NCBI GenBank assembly: GCA_003250865.1
Contig: QKJH01000164.1
Span: forward strand, 1 to 8,123
Length of the DNA: 8,123 nt
Source: Alphaproteobacteria bacterium
GTDB lineage: Bacteria > Pseudomonadota > Alphaproteobacteria > Micavibrionales > SZUA-601
Direction: 5' to 3'
Position 1 is the first letter of the stretch. Every line of letters begins with the position of its first letter. The notes beneath the pieces were generated by a model. It ran no database searches and was not told where the DNA came from. It saw nothing but the letters and a program-made list of their open reading frames with translations. Below are positions 1-5,954 of the stretch, piece after piece. The translations under genes and the position numbers were made by a program.

Positions 1-156
1 GCTGTTGTCGTGGATGGAGAAATTAAAATCCGCCCGATTATGTATGTCGCTCTTACCTATGATCATCGTTTGATTGACGGACGTGAAGCCGTTTCCTTCC
101 TGTACCGCATCAAGGAGATTGTTGAGGATCCTCAACGTATGTTGATTGAGGTATAA
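1..156 (+). CDS. sucB: 2-oxoglutarate dehydrogenase E2 (dihydrolipoyllysine succinyltransferase), C-terminal fragment
   Basis: Only the last 51 codons and the TAA stop lie in the window; the rest is upstream of base 1. The fragment carries the E2 acyltransferase active-site motif YDHRLIDGREAV, with catalytic His at fragment residue 22 and Asp at 26, followed by the conserved tail IKEIVEDPQRMLIEV. E2 proteins form the cubic core of the complex in the cytoplasm and move the succinyl group from lipoamide to CoA. The wording HRLIDGRE, rather than the HRVVDGA typical of pyruvate dehydrogenase E2, favours SucB over PdhC/AceF. The E3 gene (lpd) lies about 1.5 kb downstream on the same strand, which fits, although an HD-domain gene separates them. 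The assignment to the E2 family is very secure; the 2-oxoglutarate specificity is inferred from the motif. Confidence 0.93.
   Translation, partial: AVVVDGEIKIRPIMYVALTYDHRLIDGREAVSFLYRIKEIVEDPQRMLIEV
121..136. repeat. 16-bp perfect palindrome inside the end of sucB
   Basis: GTTGAGGATCCTCAAC reads the same on both strands, as two 8-base arms with no spacer. It encodes the ordinary Val-Glu-Asp-Pro-Gln of the E2 C-terminus, so protein constraint explains much of it. There is no T-run after it, so it is not an intrinsic terminator. It is most likely coincidental, but it could be a dyad binding site or fold in the mRNA close to the stop codon. Confidence 0.9.
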
Positions 157-160
157 AAGC

Positions 161-189
161 TTGATATTTTCCGTAACTTTGTTTATAAC
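161..189 (+). promoter_or_regulatory. Candidate sigma-70-type promoter for the HD-domain gene
   Basis: A TTGATA box (161-166) and a TATAAC box (184-189) are separated by exactly 17 bp. Each matches the sigma-70 consensus at five of six positions. Transcription would begin near 196-197, leaving a leader of about 25 nt before the ATG at 221. The spacing and quality are good for an AT-rich gap, but no experiment backs it, and AT-rich DNA gives such matches by chance. Confidence 0.5.
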
Positions 190-199
190 ATGTTTATAA
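180..199 (+). repeat. Tandem direct repeat TGTTTATAA, 11-bp period
   Basis: TGTTTATAA occurs at 180-188 and again at 191-199, so the two copies start 11 bp apart, about one helical turn. The first copy contains most of the proposed -10 box and the second covers the expected transcription start. Such an arrangement could present two same-face binding sites for a regulator, or it may simply be a local duplication in AT-rich DNA. Confidence 0.6.
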
Positions 200-220
200 G
201 CAACAAAAACGGGTAAAGTA

Positions 221-1636
221 ATGGCTTATATTCCAGATCCTATACATGGCCAAATCAGAATTTCCGGCGAATCAGGGCCTCTTGTTCAGCGAATCGTCCA
301 TACGCCTGAAATGATACGTCTTTTGGATATTTCACAATTAGGCTTGGTCAAGTTTGATGAGCCGTCTCTGACGCATTATCGCTATCCGCACAGTTTGGGT
401 TGCTACGCTATCAATGTTGAAATAAACAATTTTATTCGGGAAAACTATCCTCAAGGGTATAAATATCCCCGTTATCGTGCCCACGAAGCAGCCGTGGCCG
501 CGTTAACCCATGACACGGGACATAAACCGTTTAGCCATGTAGTTGAGAATGTTGCCAAGTTGGCCGGTAAAACACACCGTCCTCATGAACAATGGTCCAA
601 AGAGATTATCACAAACGAAGAATCTCATATTTATCATGCTATTCGTGACTTTGATCATTTGGGCGTTAATGCATATCGCGTAGCAAAAATGGTTTCCGAT
701 GATTTTCCTGAAGATATTTTTGCAGCGACAGTTTCTTCCCAGTTTGATTCAGACCGCTTGGACTGGATGTTGCGTGATCAGCCGACCGTACGTAAATTCG
801 ATTGGCGTAAGATTCTTGAGCTTTCCCAGATAGAGGCAGTCGATAGTGCCAAAGGTGGAAAACGTGTGGCCATGGTGCTTTATGGTGATGGCATAGTAGA
901 GATGAAAAACTATCTTGTTGCCCGCTACGATGCTTATAAGACTTTGTATCAGGGAAGCAACAAAACTGCTATCGAGGCACAGCTGCGCTCGGTAGCTTTG
1001 CGTATCGGCAAAGTAGTCGAAGAAGTTGGCTCGGAAAAACTTCATATCTTTGATGACAATGCTTTTATCCAGTTTCTTAAAAACGGCGATGATATTTCCT
1101 TTAAAACATATATGGAGATGGATGATGCCAGTGTTCGGGAAGTCATAAAAAATGCCAAGAAATTTGGCGGCGAATATGACGAAAAGCTGGCTGTTTATGC
1201 CAAAAGCCTGTTAGAGGGACCTAATCGTTTTGTTGGTGTTACTATTCAGGACTATCTGGACTTGGACGACAGTAATAAAGATGCTGTTTTAGGTGCTGTG
1301 CGCGAGTGGATGACACAGAACAATCTTGAAGAGCATTACGACTATCACATTGTTGCCAGCGGTAAAGCGGGATACAAGCATGTTACGGATCCTGAGAAAG
1401 AAAATCTGAAAATTATGGCATTTAGTCAAAAAAAGCGCGAGATTTGCGACTTATATGATGTCAGTTCGGAAGTTCGCCAGCTTACCCATTTGTATCAACT
1501 TTATACCGTTGTGGTTCCTAATCAAAGTTATGCCGAAAAGCTAACGGATTTTCTCTATGAATTGAAAAACAATACGGTTTTTGCCACGAATCGAGAAAAA
1601 GGGCAACCGTTCCAAAAAAGTCTTGATTTGAAATAG
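221..1636 (+). CDS. HD-superfamily phosphohydrolase (COG1078/SAMHD1-like, probable dNTP triphosphohydrolase)
   Basis: This 471-residue cytoplasmic protein has the full metal-binding signature of HD hydrolases: His57 in HYRYPHSLG, the His97-Asp98 doublet in LTHDTGHKPFSH, and Asp178 in SSQFDSDRLDWMLRD, the position matching the last metal ligand of SAMHD1. The N-terminal DPIHG motif and an RLLDISQLG segment are also typical of the COG1078 family. Characterised relatives (SAMHD1 and the bacterial EF1143 type) split dNTPs into deoxynucleoside and triphosphate, so a dNTPase role is likely but inferred; the substrate cannot be read from sequence. Residues from about 200 onward form the helical C-terminal part, with no second recognisable domain. 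Length is normal to slightly long for the family. The ATG at 221 is supported by the DPIHG motif starting only six residues in; the ribosome binding site is weak (GGGTAAAG just upstream). The gene sits between sucB and lpd, 64 bp and 69 bp away, with its own candidate promoter. It ends in TAG. Confidence 0.88.
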   Translation: MAYIPDPIHGQIRISGESGPLVQRIVHTPEMIRLLDISQLGLVKFDEPSLTHYRYPHSLGCYAINVEINNFIRENYPQGYKYPRYRAHEAAVAALTHDTGHKPFSHVVENVAKLAGKTHRPHEQWSKEIITNEESHIYHAIRDFDHLGVNAYRVAKMVSDDFPEDIFAATVSSQFDSDRLDWMLRDQPTVRKFDWRKILELSQIEAVDSAKGGKRVAMVLYGDGIVEMKNYLVARYDAYKTLYQGSNKTAIEAQLRSVALRIGKVVEEVGSEKLHIFDDNAFIQFLKNGDDISFKTYMEMDDASVREVIKNAKKFGGEYDEKLAVYAKSLLEGPNRFVGVTIQDYLDLDDSNKDAVLGAVREWMTQNNLEEHYDYHIVASGKAGYKHVTDPEKENLKIMAFSQKKREICDLYDVSSEVRQLTHLYQLYTVVVPNQSYAEKLTDFLYELKNNTVFATNREKGQPFQKSLDLK

Positions 1637-1653
1637 CTCTTACCCAATCTTAA

Positions 1654-1662
1654 TGATATAAT
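1654..1662 (+). promoter_or_regulatory. Candidate extended -10 promoter for lpd
   Basis: TGATATAAT lies in the 69-bp gap between the HD gene and lpd. It joins a perfect TATAAT (1657-1662) to an upstream TG at the extended -10 position. No good -35 box is found 16-18 bp upstream; the nearest TTGAAA (1628-1633) is 23 bp away, too far. Extended -10 promoters can work without a -35. The predicted start near 1669 would give a leader of roughly 37 nt. Confidence 0.45.
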
Positions 1663-1705
1663 CCTATTCTAGCAGGTACGGTTTTACCAAAAAACAGGGA
1701 TAATT

Positions 1706-3115
1706 ATGTCTGAAAATTATGATGTTGTTATTATCGGCGGCGGTCCCGGAGGCTATGTTTGTGCCATACGTGCGGCTCAATTGGGAATGAAAGTTGCCGT
1801 TATTGATAAACGGGAACGGCTGGGAGGTACATGTCTGAATGTTGGTTGTATTCCCTCCAAAGCATTGTTAACCGCCTCTCACAAATTCGAAGAAGCCGGC
1901 GAAAAGTTTGAACTAATGGGTATCGAGGGCTCCAAGCCGAAATTGAACTTGAAACGCATGATGGCATTCAAAGATACGGTAATAAAAGATAATGCGCGCG
2001 GCATTGAGCATCTGTTTAAAAAACATGGTGTAACGTGGATATGCGGCAGTGCCGAATTCAAGTCCCTACGTACTTTGTCGGTAAAACCACTCCCCAAGGG
2101 ACATCGATATGATGTTACGGGACAGCATATCATTCTGGCTACCGGCTCCGAACCTGTGGCTTTGCCGGGTATTGAGGTCGATGAAAAAACGGTTGTTACC
2201 AATACGGGGGCATTGTCTTTGACCGAGGTGCCAAAGAAAATGCTTATAATCGGAGGTGGGGTTATCGGTTTGGAGATGGGTGTTGTTTGGCAGCGCTTTG
2301 GTACCAAAGTAACGGTTGTTGAATACGCAAGCCGTATATTGCCGGCCATGGATAATGAAATTTCTGTGACCATGCAGGCTATATTACAAAAGCACGGAAT
2401 GGAATTTCATCTTGGAGCTAAAGTTACCGGGGTTAAAAACGGTAAAAAGGGCGCCAAAATATCCATTGAATCAGTCGATGGAAAAAGCAAAGAAACTCTT
2501 GCGGCTGATGTGGTTTTGATGTCTGTCGGACGAAAAGCCAACACAGAAGGCCTAAATTTAGAAATTCCTAATGTTAAGCTGGATGATAAAGGCCGTATCG
2601 AGGTTGATGGGCATTTTAATACGTCCACCAAGGGTATTTATGCGATTGGGGATGCTATTGCCGGTCCGATGCTTGCACATAAAGCTGAAAAAGAGGGTAT
2701 TATTCTAGCAGAGCTGTTAGCTGGTCAGTCGGGACATATCAATTACAATTTAATTCCCGCTGTAGTATATACTTCCCCTGAGGCGGCTTCCATTGGAAAA
2801 ACCGAGGAAGAGTTGAAGCAGGAAAATGTTAGCTATAAAGTGGGCAAGTTTTCTTTTGCGGCCAATGGGCGGGCTCGTTCAATGGGCGAAACGCAGGGAT
2901 TTGTAAAAATATTAGCTGATTCTAAAACTGATGCGGTTCTAGGCTGTCATATTATCGGTGCCGAGGCAGGGAACATGATTCACGAAGTTGCCATGGCCAT
3001 GGAATTTGGAGCGGCATCGGAGGATATTGCCCGCACATGCCATGCTCACCCCACATTGAATGAAGCGGTAAAAGAAGCGGCCATGGCCGTTGATAAACGC
3101 GCTATTCACAGCTGA
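1706..3115 (+). CDS. lpd: Dihydrolipoyl dehydrogenase (E3 of 2-oxoacid dehydrogenase complexes)
   Basis: This complete 469-residue FAD flavoenzyme re-oxidises dihydrolipoamide on the E2 subunit and passes the electrons to NAD+. All landmarks are present. The FAD dinucleotide fold GGGPGG is at residues 11-16, and the redox disulfide Cys43/Cys48 lies in GGTCLNVGCIPSK. The ATGSEP segment is near 145-150. The NAD fold GGGVIGLEMG is at 183-192, with Glu206 ending its second strand (NAD rather than NADP preference). The second FAD motif is AIGDAIAGPMLAHKAEKEG, and the C-terminal dyad His448/Glu453 in CHAHPTLNEA serves the partner subunit of the dimer. Length matches the family. The ATG is preceded by AGGGA at 1696-1700, a fair ribosome binding site. 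Proximity to sucB suggests service to 2-oxoglutarate dehydrogenase, though one E3 may supply several complexes. The TGA stop is followed by an exported-protein gene 15 bp on. Confidence 0.97.
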   Translation: MSENYDVVIIGGGPGGYVCAIRAAQLGMKVAVIDKRERLGGTCLNVGCIPSKALLTASHKFEEAGEKFELMGIEGSKPKLNLKRMMAFKDTVIKDNARGIEHLFKKHGVTWICGSAEFKSLRTLSVKPLPKGHRYDVTGQHIILATGSEPVALPGIEVDEKTVVTNTGALSLTEVPKKMLIIGGGVIGLEMGVVWQRFGTKVTVVEYASRILPAMDNEISVTMQAILQKHGMEFHLGAKVTGVKNGKKGAKISIESVDGKSKETLAADVVLMSVGRKANTEGLNLEIPNVKLDDKGRIEVDGHFNTSTKGIYAIGDAIAGPMLAHKAEKEGIILAELLAGQSGHINYNLIPAVVYTSPEAASIGKTEEELKQENVSYKVGKFSFAANGRARSMGETQGFVKILADSKTDAVLGCHIIGAEAGNMIHEVAMAMEFGAASEDIARTCHAHPTLNEAVKEAAMAVDKRAIHS

Positions 3116-3130
3116 TGGGGTGAATGAAAT

Positions 3131-3550
3131 ATGAGAAAAATCTTAATTTTATTTTTGGTGCTATTTTATCCGTTTACAGCATTTGCGGTGGATGACGCTG
3201 AGAAAAGCGCAAAAGAAGTGCCTGTTCCTGAAATTTCCTATGGACAGAAAGTTGAGATTGTTGTTCCTCTTCAGAAAAACCCTGACGTGTTGTCCGTAAC
3301 TATCAATCAAGAAGGCAAAGACGTATCTTTATTGCTGACTGTCAGCAACGAATGCAAGTTTGACAGGGCAAAAGAACTGGGTAGTGCCTTTCTTATGAAA
3401 ACAAAAACCGTTACTCTGGATGATCCTGCGGGTAAAGAAGAACCCGGAACAGGGCTGTATAATTACGCTATAACCATTACACGCAGTAACGGTAAAATTA
3501 TTGTCGAAGGCATAAAGGCCGGGGACAAAAAGGAAATAGAATGGTTCTAA
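3131..3550 (+). CDS. Small exported protein of unknown function
   Basis: I do not recognise this 139-residue protein. Its start is a textbook Sec signal peptide: Met-Arg-Lys, a hydrophobic core ILILFLVLFYPF, and a likely signal peptidase I site after Ala19 (TAFA|VD). A mature protein of about 120 residues in the periplasm or outside is predicted. There is no lipobox cysteine at the cleavage site and no further membrane segment. The mature part begins with a charged linker (about 20-33), followed by stretches with alternating hydrophobic residues (KVEIVVPL, VSLLLTV, YAITITR, KIIVEGI) that suggest a small beta-rich fold. There is a single cysteine (NECKF). The gene begins 15 bp after the lpd stop with a GGGGTGA stretch (3117-3123) as ribosome binding site, so it is probably cotranscribed with lpd. 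It ends 8 bp from the convergent xerC-type gene. The signal peptide and the good translation start make it a real gene; its function is open. Confidence 0.8.
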   Translation: MRKILILFLVLFYPFTAFAVDDAEKSAKEVPVPEISYGQKVEIVVPLQKNPDVLSVTINQEGKDVSLLLTVSNECKFDRAKELGSAFLMKTKTVTLDDPAGKEEPGTGLYNYAITITRSNGKIIVEGIKAGDKKEIEWF

Positions 3551-3558
3551 CCGATGCC

Positions 3559-4494
3559 TTAATGGCGTGGGTGAAAATGTTCAACCGTATTGCGTAGGTC
3601 CTCAATATCCAATTCTGTGTATTTTTGTGTGCTGCTAAGAGATGCGTGCCCCAGTAACTCTTGGATTTCTCGGATATTGGCTCCGTGCCGAAGAATGTGG
3701 GTGGCAAAACTGTGCCTTAGTGCATGGGGGGTTACCGTATCCGGTAAGCCGAGCTGATGGCGAATGGAACGCATCTCTCTTTGAGCTACGCCCTGATTAA
3801 GTCGCTTTCCCCGTGCTCCGTAAAAAACAGGGCATGTTTTGTCTGTTGAAAACGGGCAGTTGGATACGTACAGTTCTATCATTTTGCGTACAATGTCTAA
3901 AATAGGGACAATGCGCTGTTTGTTTCCTTTCCCTGTTACCTTAATGGTTTCACTCATGTCAGCAATGTCACCATGATTAAGTGACAAAGCCTCATCAATA
4001 CGAAGGCCTCCACCATACAAGAGGAAAAACAAGGCTCTATCACGGATTCCCTGCCAATCATCACGAAAGAGGGAAGAATCATTCATCATTTTTGATGCCT
4101 CAGTTTCACTGATGGGACGGGGGAGTGTCTTATGGATTTTGGGTGTACGTATTAAAGATATAGCAGGATTATGTAGCGTACCTGTTTTATCTAGCCAATG
4201 AAAGAAATTACGTACGGATGACACGGCACGCGCACGGGATCGTGCTGTCAGTTCATGTTGCGAAAGATGTGAGAGCCAGCTACGGAAGTCGGTGATTTTT
4301 AATTCCGATAAATCATTAAGTGATGGCGGGTGACCGATGTGAGAGGATATAAAGCGCAAAAATTCCGTTAGGTCATGGCTGTAATTGCGTAGCGTATGGC
4401 GGGAAAGACGGCGGATGGACGCAATATTGTCTTGCCACCCGTGAATTTTTGTTTCCACGTCTGGTTTTGCAATTATTAGAATATTCTTATCCAT
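3559..4494 (-). CDS. xerC: Tyrosine recombinase, XerC type
   Basis: This 311-residue site-specific recombinase is expected to act with a XerD partner at the chromosomal dif site to resolve chromosome dimers before division. The N-terminal SAM-like DNA-binding domain covers about residues 16-108 (IRRLSRHTLRNYSHDL is typical). The C-terminal catalytic domain holds every active-site residue: Arg165 (GGGLRIDEAL), Lys189 (TGKGNKQR), His257 and Arg260 (HALRHSFATH), His283 (LLGHASLSSTQ) and the nucleophile Tyr292 (KYTELD). Length is usual for Xer proteins. The HPRH end resembles the tail I recall for alphaproteobacterial XerC. XerC rather than XerD is chosen because the gene is partnered with DUF484, as in the enterobacterial dapF-yigA-xerC cluster. 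The ATG overlaps the DUF484 stop by one base and no ribosome binding site is evident, so translational coupling is likely. An oddity is Asp in RIDEA, where Ser is usual (RxSE). No phage or integron genes lie nearby, which favours a housekeeping role. Confidence 0.9.
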   Translation of the reverse strand: MDKNILIIAKPDVETKIHGWQDNIASIRRLSRHTLRNYSHDLTEFLRFISSHIGHPPSLNDLSELKITDFRSWLSHLSQHELTARSRARAVSSVRNFFHWLDKTGTLHNPAISLIRTPKIHKTLPRPISETEASKMMNDSSLFRDDWQGIRDRALFFLLYGGGLRIDEALSLNHGDIADMSETIKVTGKGNKQRIVPILDIVRKMIELYVSNCPFSTDKTCPVFYGARGKRLNQGVAQREMRSIRHQLGLPDTVTPHALRHSFATHILRHGANIREIQELLGHASLSSTQKYTELDIEDLRNTVEHFHPRH

Positions 4495-5189
4495 TATGCC
4501 GCAAGCCAGTATTTTAATGTTTTTTCAATAACTTGTGTTAGGAAGCGGATGAGTTCTGTGCCTTGGGTATCGTCAAATACGGTTGGATTGCGTGATGCGA
4601 AGGCAACCAGACAGGGTGTGTGTTTTGAGATGTCTTGTAATTGCACCAATGCATGACTTTTTACAAGATGAGCCGCACCTTTGCCGTAAAGCGAAGAAAC
4701 ATATTCGGGGTTCGTAATATTGGCCTGAAGTTTAAAGTTTTGCCCCTCCAAAAGCGCAGTAATAACCCCTTTTTCAGCCATGCGGATACCATTGCTATAA
4801 TGGTGCGGTAGCTCATAATCGCCCTTTTCAAGGATAATAGCGACCATATCAACGTCTAGAATGAGGGGCAGTTCTGTAATAACGGTTTCCAGATACTCTT
4901 CTAGCGAGCGCACGTCCAGAATGCGTAAAGCCGCTGTGTGAATACGATTGAGGGTCGACATATTACTACGCGATATTTCGATAAGAGCCTTGCGGTCTTT
5001 TATTGCGCGTTCCTTATCGCTTTTAAGGCGGTTGAGCATAAAGTGTTGAAAATCAACAACACTACCACTTTTATGTACCGAAGGGGGCGTGATATGCGCA
5101 AGAATATCCTCGTTCTTTGAAAGAAAATCCGGGTTTTCTTTTAAAAAGGTAAGAACTTGTTCAGCGGTCAGGTATGTTGTTTCAGTCAT
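4494..5189 (-). CDS. DUF484 family protein, GAF-like, xerC-linked
   Basis: The N-terminal pattern marks this as DUF484: VLTFLKENPDFLSKNEDIL, then a Gly-Ser-Val-Val-Asp-Phe-Gln stretch, then a charged helix (about 50-85) that could form a coiled coil. The rest (about 90-230) resembles a GAF-like sensor or binding fold, with LEEYLETVITELPLILDVD as its opening helix and strand. The biochemical role of the family is not established as far as I know; its steady link to xerC hints at a part in chromosome dimer resolution or its regulation. I chose the ATG at 5189, giving MTETTYLTAEQ and 231 residues. A GTG two codons upstream (5195) is possible and would add Met-Ile; neither has a strong ribosome binding site. 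The gene follows the transaldolase gene after 12 bp (6 bp from the GTG), and its TAA overlaps the xerC ATG as TAATG. No membrane segment or catalytic motif is seen. Confidence 0.85.
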   Translation of the reverse strand: MTETTYLTAEQVLTFLKENPDFLSKNEDILAHITPPSVHKSGSVVDFQHFMLNRLKSDKERAIKDRKALIEISRSNMSTLNRIHTAALRILDVRSLEEYLETVITELPLILDVDMVAIILEKGDYELPHHYSNGIRMAEKGVITALLEGQNFKLQANITNPEYVSSLYGKGAAHLVKSHALVQLQDISKHTPCLVAFASRNPTVFDDTQGTELIRFLTQVIEKTLKYWLAA

Positions 5190-5201
5190 TATCACAGTAT
5201 C

Positions 5202-5858
5202 TTACAATATGGATTGTTTGGATTTTTCCCAGTCCAGAGAAAACAGTTTTATACCTTGATCTGTCAGGGGGTGTTTAAACATCTCATGCAAAATCTTCGG
5301 GGGCACGGTAGCAACATCTGCTCCCGCTTTGGCAGCACCGACAACATGATCGACACAACGAATCGAAGAAGCCAAAACGCTGGTATGAATATCAGGATAG
5401 TTGCGAAAAGTCTCGACAATATCGCGGATCAGTCCAACCCCATTTCCACCGTTATCTTCAACGCGGCCGATGAATGGCGATACAAAAGTCGCACCGGCTT
5501 TGGCGGCCAAAAGTGCCTGGGATACTGAAAAACAAAGGGTGGCATTTACCATTGTCCCATTATCTGACATGTGCTTGCAGGTTCTTAGCCCATCAGGGGT
5601 TAGTGGAACTTTGATGGTGATATTGGGCGAGATGCTGGCCAGCTTTTCAGCCTCTCTGATTTGGGTCTGAAAGTCACTTGCCGTAACCTCTGCTGAAATG
5701 GGGCCATTAACCATTTTTGAAATATCACTAATAGTATCAATAATGTCTTGGCCGGATTTAGCAATAATACTGGCGTTTGTTGTAATGCCGTCAATCAGCC
5801 CTGCTTCACTGAAAAAACGGATTTCATTCAAGTCAGCGGTATCAAGAAAAAAGCGCAT
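5202..5858 (-). CDS. tal: Transaldolase, short single-domain TalC/MipB type
   Basis: This 218-residue TIM-barrel enzyme belongs to the small transaldolase / fructose-6-phosphate aldolase family. Transaldolase moves a dihydroxyacetone unit from sedoheptulose 7-phosphate to glyceraldehyde 3-phosphate in the non-oxidative pentose phosphate pathway. Visible active-site residues are Asp6 (FLDTADL), Asn28 (GITTNAS), the Schiff-base Lys83 (NITIKVPLT) and Thr107. Two positions separate the activities. Glu57 stands where E. coli FsaA has Gln59, and Phe129 (FVSPFIGRVED) stands where FsaA has Tyr131; both are the transaldolase states, so I favour transaldolase over aldolase. The common signature TTNP is TTNA here. 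The ATG at 5858 is preceded by AAGGGGG (5869-5875), about 10 nt upstream. This is the first gene of a minus-strand operon with DUF484 and xerC, and it diverges from priA. The link to DNA-maintenance genes is probably conserved order rather than shared function. Confidence 0.93.
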   Translation of the reverse strand: MRFFLDTADLNEIRFFSEAGLIDGITTNASIIAKSGQDIIDTISDISKMVNGPISAEVTASDFQTQIREAEKLASISPNITIKVPLTPDGLRTCKHMSDNGTMVNATLCFSVSQALLAAKAGATFVSPFIGRVEDNGGNGVGLIRDIVETFRNYPDIHTSVLASSIRCVDHVVGAAKAGADVATVPPKILHEMFKHPLTDQGIKLFSLDWEKSKQSIL

Positions 5859-5879
5859 GGGTTATTTTCCCCCTTATCC

Positions 5880-5907
5880 TTGGTTAAAACTTGCCTTATG
5901 CTATGAT
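5880..5907 (+). promoter_or_regulatory. Candidate priA promoter in the divergent tal/priA region
   Basis: The 96-bp region 5859-5954 must hold the start signals for both divergent units. On the plus strand a TATGAT box (5902-5907, five of six consensus) follows a weak TTGGTT (5880-5885, three of six) by 16 bp. A small dyad, CTTAT (5895-5899) and ATAAG (5910-5914), brackets the -10 box and could be an operator half-site pair, but is only 5 bp per arm. I could not pick a convincing minus-strand promoter for tal. Confidence 0.3.
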
Positions 5908-5954
5908 GTATAAGCATTCTCATTTAATAAAGAGTTTAAGAGCCCAATAAAACA

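Noticed and set aside
221..1636. HD hydrolase as part of an anti-phage defence island
   Set aside because: SAMHD1-like dNTPases can serve in defence, but no defence genes, mobile elements or toxin partners flank it; neighbours are all housekeeping genes.
1676..1689. GGTA...TACC hairpin before lpd as a terminator or riboswitch
   Set aside because: Only a 4-bp stem with a 6-nt loop; too weak, and it lies in the leader of an expressed gene.
1879..2373. 164-codon open frame on the minus strand inside lpd
   Set aside because: It lies wholly antisense to a gene with every Lpd motif, has low-complexity Ser/Pro/Ile-rich wording and no ribosome site; it is a shadow of lpd codon usage.
3113..3127. 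UGA recoded as tryptophan
   Set aside because: Long genes contain no internal TGA, tryptophans use TGG, and the next gene has its own ribosome site and signal peptide, so TGA is a stop.
3559..4494. Tyrosine recombinase as a prophage or genomic-island integrase
   Set aside because: No att-like repeats, tRNA or phage genes are nearby; Xer-length protein paired with DUF484 in a housekeeping context.
5157..5528. 123-codon plus-strand open frame across the DUF484/transaldolase junction
   Set aside because: Antisense to two well-supported genes and without recognisable motifs.
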